Shown: positions 27,931 through 38,408 of the stretch, piece by piece
Layout of the letters: the number at the start of each line of letters is the position of its first letter
Position numbering within the stretch: the stretch's first letter is position 1
From: Bradyrhizobium sp. CB1015
Lineage (GTDB): Bacteria; Pseudomonadota; Alphaproteobacteria; Rhizobiales; Xanthobacteraceae
Direction: 5' to 3'
NCBI RefSeq assembly: GCF_025200925.1
Contig: NZ_CP104174.1
Location: 124,001 to 188,000 of the forward strand
Length of the DNA: 64,000 nucleotides
Position numbers and translations under genes: made by a program
The notes under the pieces: model-generated
Database searches by the model: none
What the model saw: the letters and a program-made list of their open reading frames with translations, nothing else
Told to the model about the DNA's origin: nothing

Positions 27931-30888
27931 TCAGCTCAGTGCTTCGTCCAGGAACGCCTTCAGCTGAGCCTGATGCTTGGACATCAGACCCGTTGCGGTC
28001 GCGGCGGAGGCGGCGCGGCCGACATAACGCGGACGCCGGCTCGCGCCGTTCACCTGGTTCAGCACCCATTCCAGATAGGGCTCGATGAAGTGCCAGGCAC
28101 CCATGTTGCGGGGCTCTTCCTGGCACCACACCATCTCGGCCTTCTTGAAGCGCGACAGCTCGGCCACCAGCGCCTTCAGCGGCACCGGATAGAGCTGCTC
28201 GACGCGCATCAGGTAGATGTCGTCGATGCCGCGCTTCTCGCGCTCCTCATAGAGGTCGTAATAGACCTTGCCCGAGCACAGCACGATGCGGCGGATCTTC
28301 TCGTCCGGAACGAGCTTGATGGCTTCGTTCGGCAGCATCTGGGCGTCATCGTAGAGGATGCGGTGGAAGGTCGTGCCCTTCGCGAGCTCTTCGAGGCGCG
28401 ACACCGCCCGCTTGTGACGCAGCAGCGACTTCGGCGTCATCATGATCAGCGGCTTGCGGATCTCGCGATGCAGCTGCCGGCGCAGCACGTGGAAGTAGTT
28501 CGCCGGCGTGGTCGGGTAGACCACCTGCATGTTGTCTTCCGCGCACATCTGCAGGTAACGCTCGAGGCGCGCCGAGGAGTGCTCCGGACCCTGGCCCTCA
28601 TAGCCGTGCGGCAAGAGGCAGACGAGGCCGGACATGCGCAGCCATTTGCGCTCGCCCGAGGAGATGAACTGGTCGAACACGACCTGGGCGCCGTTGGCGA
28701 AGTCGCCGAACTGGGCCTCCCACAGCGTCAGTGTGTTCGGCTCGGCGAGCGAATAGCCGTATTCGAAGCCGAGCACGGCTTCTTCCGACAGCAGCGAGTT
28801 GATGACCTCGTAGTGGCCCTGCTCGTGGCCGAGATGGTTGAACGGCGTGTAGCGGCTCTCGTCTTCCTGGTCGATCAGGACCGAGTGACGCTGCGAGAAG
28901 GTGCCGCGCTCCGAATCCTGTCCGGACAGACGGACGTGATGGTTTTCGTTGAGCAACGAGCAGAACGCCAGCGCCTCGCCCGTCGCCCAGTCGATGCCGG
29001 TGCCGGTGTCGATCGCCTTCGAGCGGTTATCGAGGAAACGCTGGATGGTGCGATGAACGCGGAAGCCATCCGGCACCTTGGTGATCTTGCGGCCGATGTC
29101 CTTCAGCGTGGCAATGTCGACGCCGGTGACGCCGCGCCGCGCATCCTCTTCCTGGTCGGCGATCTTGAAGCCCGCCCACTTGCCGTCGAGCCAGTCGGCC
29201 TTGTTCGGCTTATAGGAGGTGCCGGCCTCGAACTCGGCATCGAGCCGCGAGCGCCAGTCGGCCTTCAGCTTGTCGACCTCGCCCTCGGTGACCACGCCCT
29301 CGGCGATCAGGCGCTTGGCATAGAGCGACAGCGTCGAGGGATGGGCCGCGATCCGCTTGTACATGACCGGCTGGGTGAACCCCGGCTCATCGCCCTCATT
29401 GTGGCCGTAGCGCCGATAGCACCACATGTCGATGACGACCGGCTTGTGGAACTTCTGCCGGAATTCGGTCGCGACCTTCGCGGCGAACACCACGGCTTCC
29501 GGATCGTCGCCGTTGACGTGGAAGATCGGCGCATCGATCATCTTCGCCACATCCGACGGGTAAGGCGAGGAGCGCGAGTAGCGCGGATAGGTGGTGAAGC
29601 CGATCTGGTTGTTGACGATGAAGTGCACGGAGCCGCCGGTGCGGTAGCCCTTCAGGTCGGACAGGCCGAAGCACTCCGCGACCACGCCTTGACCCGCGAA
29701 CGCGGCGTCGCCGTGCATCAGAAGCGGCATCACGGAGATGCGCATGTCCGGGGGATCACCGTGCTGGTCCTGTTTGGCGCGGACCTTGCCGAGCACGACG
29801 GGATCGACGATCTCGAGATGCGAGGGGTTGGCGGTCAGTGACAGATGGATGCGGTTGCCGTCGAACTCGCGGTCCGAGGACGCGCCGAGGTGATACTTGA
29901 CGTCGCCGGAGCCTTCGACCGCGTCGGGATTGGCCGAGCCGCCCTTGAACTCGTGGAACAGCGCGCGGTGCGCCTTGCCCATCACCTGGGTGAGCACGTT
30001 GAGACGGCCGCGATGCGGCATGCCGAGCACGATTTCCTTCACGCCGAGATTGCCGCCGCGCTTGATGATCTGCTCGAGCGCGGGGATCAGGGATTCGCCG
30101 CCGTCGAGGCCGAAGCGCTTGGTGCCGGTGAACTTGGTGTCGCAGAACTTTTCGAAGCCCTCGGCTTCGATCAGCTTCTGCAGGATGGCGCGGCGGCCCT
30201 CGCGCGTGAACGAGATCTCCTTGTCGGGTCCCTCGATGCGCTCCTGGATCCAGGCCTTCTGCGCCGCGTTGCTGATGTGCATGAACTCGACGCCGAGCGT
30301 CTGGCAGTAGGTGCGCTCGCAGATCGCAGTGATCTCGCGCAAGGTGCCGTATTCGAGGCCGAGCACGTGATCCAGGAAGATCTTGCGGTCGAAATCGGCT
30401 TCGCTGAAGCCGTAGGTGCGCGGATCGAGCTCTTCGCGGTTGCGCTGGGCTTCGATGCCGAGCGGATCGAGCTTGGCGTGGAAGTGGCCGCGCATGCGGT
30501 AGGAGCGGATCAGCATCAGGGCGCGGACGGAGTCGCGCGTGGCCTGAAGCAGGTCGGCGGAGGAAATGTCGCCTCCCTTGGCCTGCGCCTTGGTGGCGAT
30601 CTTGGCACCGACCGCCTTCTCGACCTCGGCCCAATTGCCGTCGAGGGCGGAGGTCAGGTCATCCTTCGGGGTCAGCGGCCAGTTGTCGCGCTCCCAGGAC
30701 GGGCCTTCCGCGTTCTTGCTGATGTCAGCAGGCGCGTCGTTCAGGCTCTTGAAGAACTCCTGCCACTCGGCGTCGACCGAGGAAGGGTCCTTCTGGTAGC
30801 GGGCGTAGATTTCGTCGATGTAGGTGGCGTTGGTGCCCTGCAAAAAGGATGACAGGGCAAAGGCTGCGTTCGCGTCCTGGCGAGACAT
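27931..30888 (-). CDS. sucA: 2-oxoglutarate dehydrogenase E1 component
   Basis: Thiamine-diphosphate enzyme that decarboxylates 2-oxoglutarate and succinylates E2. The 985-residue protein starts MSRQDANAAFALSSFLQGTN at 30888, and the next segment YIDEIYARYQKDPSSVDAEW is the conserved E1o N-terminus. An upstream in-frame start at 30972 lacks family support. Other motifs include MPHRGRLNVL, HGDAAFAGQGVVAE (TDP binding), GHNEGDEPGFTQP, and SLLPHGYEG-like LVCLLPHGYEGQGPEHSSAR near residue 780. Length matches E1o, not the longer KGD form found in actinobacteria. Confidence 0.97.
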   Translation of the reverse strand: MSRQDANAAFALSSFLQGTNATYIDEIYARYQKDPSSVDAEWQEFFKSLNDAPADISKNAEGPSWERDNWPLTPKDDLTSALDGNWAEVEKAVGAKIATKAQAKGGDISSADLLQATRDSVRALMLIRSYRMRGHFHAKLDPLGIEAQRNREELDPRTYGFSEADFDRKIFLDHVLGLEYGTLREITAICERTYCQTLGVEFMHISNAAQKAWIQERIEGPDKEISFTREGRRAILQKLIEAEGFEKFCDTKFTGTKRFGLDGGESLIPALEQIIKRGGNLGVKEIVLGMPHRGRLNVLTQVMGKAHRALFHEFKGGSANPDAVEGSGDVKYHLGASSDREFDGNRIHLSLTANPSHLEIVDPVVLGKVRAKQDQHGDPPDMRISVMPLLMHGDAAFAGQGVVAECFGLSDLKGYRTGGSVHFIVNNQIGFTTYPRYSRSSPYPSDVAKMIDAPIFHVNGDDPEAVVFAAKVATEFRQKFHKPVVIDMWCYRRYGHNEGDEPGFTQPVMYKRIAAHPSTLSLYAKRLIAEGVVTEGEVDKLKADWRSRLDAEFEAGTSYKPNKADWLDGKWAGFKIADQEEDARRGVTGVDIATLKDIGRKITKVPDGFRVHRTIQRFLDNRSKAIDTGTGIDWATGEALAFCSLLNENHHVRLSGQDSERGTFSQRHSVLIDQEDESRYTPFNHLGHEQGHYEVINSLLSEEAVLGFEYGYSLAEPNTLTLWEAQFGDFANGAQVVFDQFISSGERKWLRMSGLVCLLPHGYEGQGPEHSSARLERYLQMCAEDNMQVVYPTTPANYFHVLRRQLHREIRKPLIMMTPKSLLRHKRAVSRLEELAKGTTFHRILYDDAQMLPNEAIKLVPDEKIRRIVLCSGKVYYDLYEEREKRGIDDIYLMRVEQLYPVPLKALVAELSRFKKAEMVWCQEEPRNMGAWHFIEPYLEWVLNQVNGASRRPRYVGRAASAATATGLMSKHQAQLKAFLDEALS

Positions 30889-31024
30889 ACTTGAGTTCCT
30901 GGCGATTTCGGTTCGCGCATAACAAACGGCGCTGGCGCCGAGCTCCCCGACAGGGCTCGACGCGACAGGCACCCTTTACCCTATTTGCTGCGAAACTTCG
31001 CCCGGAAAAGCACGAAGAAGTGAA

Positions 31025-31909
31025 TTAGCCCTTCAACTTTTCGGCAAGCGTATGACCGAGGCGGGCGGGCGACGGGGACACTGTAATCCCTGCGGATTTC
31101 ATCGCCTCGGTCTTGGAACCGGCGTCGCCCTTGCCGCCGGAGATGATGGCGCCGGCATGGCCCATGCGGCGGCCGGGAGGGGCGGTGACGCCGGCGATGA
31201 AACCGACCATCGGCTTCTTGCGGCCGCGCTTGGCCTCGTCCTTGAGGAACTGGGCGGCGTCCTCCTCGGCGGAACCGCCGATCTCGCCGATCATGATGAT
31301 CGATTCCGTCTTGGGGTCGGCCAGCAGCATCTCCAGGACGTCGATGAACTCGGTGCCCTTGACCGGGTCGCCGCCAATGCCGACCGCGGTGGTCTGGCCG
31401 AGGCCTTCCTGGGAAGTCTGGAACACGGCCTCATAGGTCAGTGTGCCCGAGCGGGAGACGATGCCGACCGAGCCGGTCTTGAAGATGTTGGCGGGCATGA
31501 TGCCGATCTTGCACTCGCCGGCGGTCATGACGCCCGGGCAGTTCGGCCCGATCAGGCGCGACTTGGAGCCGAGCAGCGAGCGCTTGACGCGGACCATGTC
31601 GATAACAGGAATACCCTCGGTGATGCAGACGATCAGCGGGATCTCGGCGTCGATCGCTTCGCAGATCGCATCGGCCGCGCCCGGCGGCGGCACGTAGATC
31701 ACCGATGCGTCCGCACCCGTCTTCTCACGCGCCTCGCGCACGGTGTCGAACACCGGCAGGCCCAGATGCGTCGAGCCGCCTTTGCCCGGCGAGGTGCCGC
31801 CGACCATCTTGGTGCCGTAGGCGATCGCGGCCTCGGAATGGAAGGTGCCGTTCTTGCCGGTGAAGCCCTGGCAGATGACCTTGGTGTTCTTGTCGATCAG
31901 GATGGACAT
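31025..31909 (-). CDS. sucD: Succinyl-CoA ligase alpha subunit
   Basis: With SucC it makes ATP or GTP while converting succinyl-CoA to succinate. The 294-residue protein has the CoA-binding N-terminus ([20 protein letters not shown], about 13-32), and the phosphohistidine in [16 protein letters not shown] (about 245-260). [19 protein letters not shown] in the middle is another family signature. It lies downstream of sucC with an unrelated small gene between them, and 136 bp upstream of sucA. Confidence 0.97.
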   Translation of the reverse strand: MSILIDKNTKVICQGFTGKNGTFHSEAAIAYGTKMVGGTSPGKGGSTHLGLPVFDTVREAREKTGADASVIYVPPPGAADAICEAIDAEIPLIVCITEGIPVIDMVRVKRSLLGSKSRLIGPNCPGVMTAGECKIGIMPANIFKTGSVGIVSRSGTLTYEAVFQTSQEGLGQTTAVGIGGDPVKGTEFIDVLEMLLADPKTESIIMIGEIGGSAEEDAAQFLKDEAKRGRKKPMVGFIAGVTAPPGRRMGHAGAIISGGKGDAGSKTEAMKSAGITVSPSPARLGHTLAEKLKG

Positions 31910-31945
31910 GAGGTCTGCTTTCGCGAAACTAACAGAGTGAGAGGG

Positions 31946-32425
31946 TCAGTGGATGCGCCGGTAGACGCCGGTGAGGACGTCGGCCCAGCCTTCCGCGTCC
32001 GGCGAGAACTGGATCTTCAACGAATAGGAATTGTCGTCGAGGATCTCGTAGACGTGGCGCGCATTGCCGCGGAGCGAGCCGCGCACCAGCGTCAGGGTCT
32101 TGCCGACCCACCCGCCCGAGGCGGGCGAAGGCGGCGTGTAGCCGAGCGAGTCGTACCAGAACAATTTGTAGGTCCGGTCGTCGCGGTCGAAGGTGAAGAT
32201 GCCGTGGGTGGCGAAGACCTGCTTGCCCTCGCGCATCTGGACCGAGTCCTGGATCAGATAGAACCCGTTGAGGTCCATGCGCGCGACGGTGCGCGAGGTG
32301 GCCGGCCCACCCACCGTCCAGCGCGACGGGAAGACCATCTCCTCACCATCCCATTCGCCGGCGAACGCGGCGAGACGCGCGTGCTCGGGAAGCGGAGATG
32401 ATGCGGCGAGATGGTCCTGGGCCAT
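31946..32425 (-). CDS. DUF1579-like conserved protein, nested between sucC and sucD
   Basis: A 159-residue soluble protein without signal peptide. LAAFAGEWDGEE near the N-terminus, LNGFYLIQDSVQMREG (about 51-66) and HGIFTFDRDDRTYKLFWYDS (about 74-93) follow the pattern of DUF1579, a beta-rich family of unknown function. The ATG at 32425 begins 4 bp after the sucC stop, so it must be cotranscribed and probably translationally coupled. An upstream in-frame start would read into sucC and is not supported. No enzymatic role is known. Confidence 0.78.
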   Translation of the reverse strand: MAQDHLAASSPLPEHARLAAFAGEWDGEEMVFPSRWTVGGPATSRTVARMDLNGFYLIQDSVQMREGKQVFATHGIFTFDRDDRTYKLFWYDSLGYTPPSPASGGWVGKTLTLVRGSLRGNARHVYEILDDNSYSLKIQFSPDAEGWADVLTGVYRRIH

Positions 32426-32429
32426 GGCG

Positions 32430-33629
<1,200 letters not shown>

Positions 33630-33787
33630 ATGGTCGCTCCCTGAACCCGCGGGCGGTGACCCCATGGGTCCACCTCAGTCTTGTGGCTGGCATACCATAT
33701 ACCACAGGAACTGCAACCCGGATTCTATGACATCGAGATCTCTGCCGAAACCGGAACCCCACCCCGGTCAGCCGGGGTCCGGAAGTG

Positions 33788-33821
33788 AAACCGCCGAAGA
33801 CCGGGTTTCGATCTTCGGCGG
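33788..33821 (-). terminator. Hairpin after mdh
   Basis: CCGCCGAAGA and TCTTCGGCGG arms with an 11-nt spacer, 14 bp past the mdh stop and followed on the minus strand by TTTC. It may terminate or attenuate the mdh transcript ahead of sucC. Confidence 0.6.
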
Positions 33822-33834
33822 GTAATGCTTTGCC

Positions 33835-34932
<1,098 letters not shown>

Positions 34933-34961
34933 TCATACCGGGATGACTGCGGGGATAGGAC

Positions 34962-36149
34962 TTAAGTCTCCACCAGACCCTTGGTCGAGCCGCTGGCGGT
35001 GGAATCCTTGCGGCCGTGAGGCAGCGCCAGATAGGATTCCGAGCTCATTTCGATCAGGCGCGAGGCGGTCCGCTTGAACTCCATGGCCTCAACGCCCTCG
35101 GTCGCGAGGTAGAGCGAGATCGGGTTGGCGTCGGCCGAGGCCATCAGCTTCACGGCGTTGTCGTAGAGCGTGTCGATCAAGGTGATAAAGCGCTTGGCCG
35201 CGTTGCGCTGGGAGAAGTCCATCACTGGAATATGGTCGACCAGGATGGTGTGATAGTCGTGCGCCAGCCTTAGGTAATCGGATGCACCGAGCGGCTGCTC
35301 GCAGAGGTCGGCGAAGGAGAACCGCGCCACGCCATGGGCCGAGCACGGCACGTGCAGGATGCGGCCCTTGATCGAAATGTCGCGCGAGCGGCATTTGGCG
35401 CCGCCCGACATCCGCTTCCAGGCGCGGTCGAGCGCGGCGTCCGCATCGCCATCGGCCGGTGTCAGCCACATCGGCACGCCCTGCAGCTTCTCCAGGCGGA
35501 AGTCGGTGCGAGCATCGAGCCGCGCGACGTCCATGTGGTCGGTGATCTGCTTGATGAAGGGCAGGAACAGCGAGCGGTTCAGGCCGCCTTTGTAGAGATC
35601 GTCGGGCGCAACGTTGGAGGTCGCGACCACGACGGTGCCGAGCTCGAACAGTTTTGCGAACAGGCGGCCCAGGATCATCGCGTCCGCGATGTCGGTGACG
35701 TGGAATTCGTCGAAGCAGAGCAGCCAGCTCTCCTCGAAGATCGCATTGGCGGTCAGCGCGATGACGTCGCCATCGGCGATCTCGCCGCGCGCGATGCTCT
35801 GGCGATAATCGTAGATGCGCTCGTGCACGTCCGCCATGAACTCGTGGAAATGCGCGCGGCGCTTGTGCTCGACCGATGAGTGCTGGAAGAACAGGTCCAT
35901 CAGCATGGTCTTGCCGCGGCCGACCTCGCCATGAATGTAGAGCCCGCGCGGCGCCTCGTCCTTGTCCCCAGAGCTGAACAGGCGGCTGAGCAGGCCTTGC
36001 TTGCGGGCTGGCTTGTAGGTCGAAAGCCGCAGGTCCAGTGCCGCATAGGCCTCGGCGACCTCGGCCTGCGCGGCATCGGGCTCGATCGCGCCGGATGCGA
36101 TCTCGGCCTGGTAGGCCTCGCGGAATGAGGAATTTGGGGTGGAGACCAT
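34962..36149 (-). CDS. zapE: Cell division protein ZapE (AFG1-like ATPase)
   Basis: AAA+-like ATPase of the AFG1/LACE1 family; ZapE associates with the Z ring during constriction in E. coli. In 395 residues it shows Walker A GEVGRGKT (74-81), the family motif FHEFMADVHERIYDYR (about 101-116) and Walker B LLCFDEFHVTDIADAM (about 142-157), followed by VVVATSNVAPDDLYKGGLNR. The zapE-mdh neighbourhood is widespread in Alphaproteobacteria, and the stop is 158 bp from the mdh start on the same strand. Confidence 0.93.
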   Translation of the reverse strand: MVSTPNSSFREAYQAEIASGAIEPDAAQAEVAEAYAALDLRLSTYKPARKQGLLSRLFSSGDKDEAPRGLYIHGEVGRGKTMLMDLFFQHSSVEHKRRAHFHEFMADVHERIYDYRQSIARGEIADGDVIALTANAIFEESWLLCFDEFHVTDIADAMILGRLFAKLFELGTVVVATSNVAPDDLYKGGLNRSLFLPFIKQITDHMDVARLDARTDFRLEKLQGVPMWLTPADGDADAALDRAWKRMSGGAKCRSRDISIKGRILHVPCSAHGVARFSFADLCEQPLGASDYLRLAHDYHTILVDHIPVMDFSQRNAAKRFITLIDTLYDNAVKLMASADANPISLYLATEGVEAMEFKRTASRLIEMSSESYLALPHGRKDSTASGSTKGLVET

Positions 36150-36209
36150 GGCCCTTTACGGCCAGAGACCGGCGGAAATTGCAAGCCGTGAATTGGTTGA
36201 CGGGGTATG

Positions 36210-36278
36210 CGCGTCCGGGACCCACTATTTCGTTCATCGCGGAGCGCTGGGCCCCGGCTCTACGGCCGGGGCACGAGA
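36210..36278. repeat. Short palindromic repeat, family C
   Basis: GCGTCCGGGACCCA, GGGCCCCGGCTC and GGCCGGGGCACGAG segments match the longer family C copies at 19355, 51063 and 59202; this one is a truncated version between zapE and thpR. Confidence 0.7.
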
Positions 36279-36284
36279 GCGACA

Positions 36285-36821
36285 CTACGCACACAGCTCG
36301 TAGGCGTCCTCGACGACATACGGGCCGCCGCCGGTGGAGGCGCGCGAGGAGAACAGCACGAAGCGTTCCGCCATGAACGCCTTGCTCGGGAAATAGCCGC
36401 GGATCGAGAGATAGTCGGCGACGTCGCGGTCGGAGGCGTCGTGCAGCCTCGCCAGCGTGACGTGCGGAATGAACTTGCGTCCCTCCGGGTCGAGGCCGAT
36501 CCGCTGCATCATGCGCTCGAGCTCGGCCTGCAATTCCATCAGCGGCTTGCTCGGTACGATGGTGGCGACCACTGCGCGCGGCTTGCGGCCGCCGAAGCTG
36601 GTGAGCCCCTGCACCTTCACCTCGAACGGCTTGCGGTCGACGCGAAACAGCATCGAGGCGATCTCGTTGGCGGAAGCGCCGTCGATGTCGCCGATGAAGC
36701 GCAGGGTGACGTGATAATTTTCGGGATCGATCCAGCGGGCGCCGGGGAGGCCGCCCCTCAAATTGGAAAGCGACTGGCCGATCTCGGCCGGAATTTCCAG
36801 ACCCGTGAACAAACGCGGCAT
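36285..36821 (-). CDS. thpR: RNA 2',3'-cyclic phosphodiesterase (2H family)
   Basis: 2H phosphoesterase of the LigT/ThpR group, which opens 2',3'-cyclic phosphates on RNA ends. The 178-residue protein has the two H-x-T/S-x motifs that define the fold: H37 in YHVTLRFIG and H120 in FIPHVTLARL. The N-terminus MPRLFTGLEIPAEIGQSL is typical. It is encoded upstream of zapE on the same strand with a family C repeat between them. A physiological substrate in bacteria is not established. Confidence 0.9.
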   Translation of the reverse strand: MPRLFTGLEIPAEIGQSLSNLRGGLPGARWIDPENYHVTLRFIGDIDGASANEIASMLFRVDRKPFEVKVQGLTSFGGRKPRAVVATIVPSKPLMELQAELERMMQRIGLDPEGRKFIPHVTLARLHDASDRDVADYLSIRGYFPSKAFMAERFVLFSSRASTGGGPYVVEDAYELCA

Positions 36822-36997
36822 CGTTTCGCACTCCCGATGCTTGGGTACGGTCCTCGAACAGCGAGAACCATATCCAAATTAGAGCCGGCGACGAATCACC
36901 GGTACCCTGATTCCTATCGCAGTTGTGTGACTCTGCGAAGCATGCGGCGCTTCATCCCGGCAAAACCCTGGGAATTAGGGTTAGCGTTGCCTGGTTT

Positions 36998-37702
36998 TCA
37001 ACGCCGTTGCTCAGCGATCGTGCCAATGAATGCCTCCACCGTGGGCATGATCCTGCCGACGATGATGTCGACGCCTTCAGCGGTCGGATGAATGCCGTCG
37101 GCCTGGTTGAGCTTGGCGTCGGCCGCAACGCCCTCGAGGAAGAACGGATAGAGCGGCACGTCGAATGTCTTCGCCAGATCCGGATAAATCGAATTGAAGC
37201 GCGCGGCGTATTCGGCGCCGTAATTCGGCGGCGCCAGCATGCCGCACAGCATGACTGAAATCTTTCGCGCCTTGAGCCGCTGGACGATGTCGGTCAGCGC
37301 GGCGCGCGCCACGTCGGGATCGATGCCGCGCAGCGCGTCATTGGCGCCGAGCTCGACGATGACGCCGTCAGTTCCATCGGCCACCGACCAGTCGAGCCGG
37401 TCGCGGCCGCCCGAGGTGGTGTCCCCGGACACCCCGGCATTGGTGATGCCGACCTCTATGCCTTTGGTTTGCAAGGCTTTTTGAAGCTTTTGGGGGAACG
37501 CCTCCTGGGCCGAAAGGCCGAGGCCGGCGCTCAAGGAATCGCCGAGGACGACAAGCTTGACCGGTTTTGTCGCGCCCGCCCAGGCCGGGTTCGCCATCGT
37601 CATGAAGGCGAGCATCAACACGGCTATGTGCATGAACAATCCGTAACGCCTCTCGACCCCGCGTGCGGACTTGCCATATGACCGGACCATGGACACTCGC
37701 AT
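36998..37702 (-). CDS. tesA: SGNH arylesterase / TesA-like lysophospholipase
   Basis: Periplasmic SGNH hydrolase of the TesA/arylesterase type. The 234-residue protein has an N-terminal signal (hydrophobic HIAVLMLAFMTMANPAWA), block I LVVLGDSLSAGLG with nucleophile S56, block III VELGANDALRG, and block V ADGIHPTAEG. Start choice is uncertain: Met at 37702 has an AGAGGGG sequence 5 bp upstream, Mets at 37690 and 37633 are alternatives. With the first choice its 5' end overlaps the divergent ABC ATPase gene. tesA divergent from a YbbA/YbbP-type transporter is the same arrangement as in E. coli. Confidence 0.88.
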   Translation of the reverse strand: MRVSMVRSYGKSARGVERRYGLFMHIAVLMLAFMTMANPAWAGATKPVKLVVLGDSLSAGLGLSAQEAFPQKLQKALQTKGIEVGITNAGVSGDTTSGGRDRLDWSVADGTDGVIVELGANDALRGIDPDVARAALTDIVQRLKARKISVMLCGMLAPPNYGAEYAARFNSIYPDLAKTFDVPLYPFFLEGVAADAKLNQADGIHPTAEGVDIIVGRIMPTVEAFIGTIAEQRR

Positions 37703-38408
37703 CGACCCCTCTTCGCTCGCCGCTACCGCGGACACCATCGCCATTTCCAACGTCAATCTCTCATTGGGCACGGGCGCGGCACGCGTTCACATCCTCAAGG
37801 ATATCAGCCTGCGCGTCGCCTCGGGCGAGACGATCGGCCTGATCGGCCCGTCAGGCTCGGGCAAATCCACGCTGCTGATGGTGATGGCGGGGCTGGAGCG
37901 TCCTGATAGCGGAGAGGTGGTGGTGAATGGCACGCCTTTCAATGCCCTCGACGAGGACGCGCTGGCGCGCTTCCGTGGCCGCCAGGTCGGCATCGTCTTC
38001 CAGTCCTTCCACCTGATCCCGACCATGACGGCGCTGGAGAACGTCGCGGTGCCGCTCGAGCTCGCCGGCAATCCCGATGCCGCCAACCGTGCGGCAGAGG
38101 AGCTGCAATCGGTCGGGCTCGGCGACCGCCTGCATCATTATCCGACGCAGCTCTCCGGCGGCGAGCAGCAGCGCGTCGCGCTCGCACGCGCGCTGGCACC
38201 CGATCCCGCGATCCTCGTCGCCGACGAGCCGACCGGCAATCTCGACGAAGCGACCGGAAAGCAGATCGTCGACCTGCTCTTCACCAAGCATGCCGAGCGC
38301 GGCATGACCTTGGTGCTGGTGACGCACGATTCCTCGCTCGCACACCGCTGCGATCGCGTCATCCGCCTGCGCTCCGGGCGCGTCGACACGCAGTCCGCAC
38401 CGGCATGA
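37689..38408 (+). CDS. ABC transporter ATP-binding protein (YbbA/LolD-like)
   Basis: A 239-residue ATPase with Walker [10 protein letters not shown] (about 61-69), the YbbA/LolD-type Q-loop [16 protein letters not shown], signature LSGGEQQR (about 155-162) and Walker [18 protein letters not shown]. It belongs to the MacB-LolD-FtsE group that drives FtsX-like permeases. ATG 37689 was chosen; an in-frame TTG lies at 37671. The stop overlaps the permease start (ATGA). By analogy with YbbA-YbbP it may move a hydrophobic or envelope substrate, linked to the neighbouring esterase; the substrate is unknown. Confidence 0.9.
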   Translation: MDTRIDPSSLAATADTIAISNVNLSLGTGAARVHILKDISLRVASGETIGLIGPSGSGKSTLLMVMAGLERPDSGEVVVNGTPFNALDEDALARFRGRQVGIVFQSFHLIPTMTALENVAVPLELAGNPDAANRAAEELQSVGLGDRLHHYPTQLSGGEQQRVALARALAPDPAILVADEPTGNLDEATGKQIVDLLFTKHAERGMTLVLVTHDSSLAHRCDRVIRLRSGRVDTQSAPA

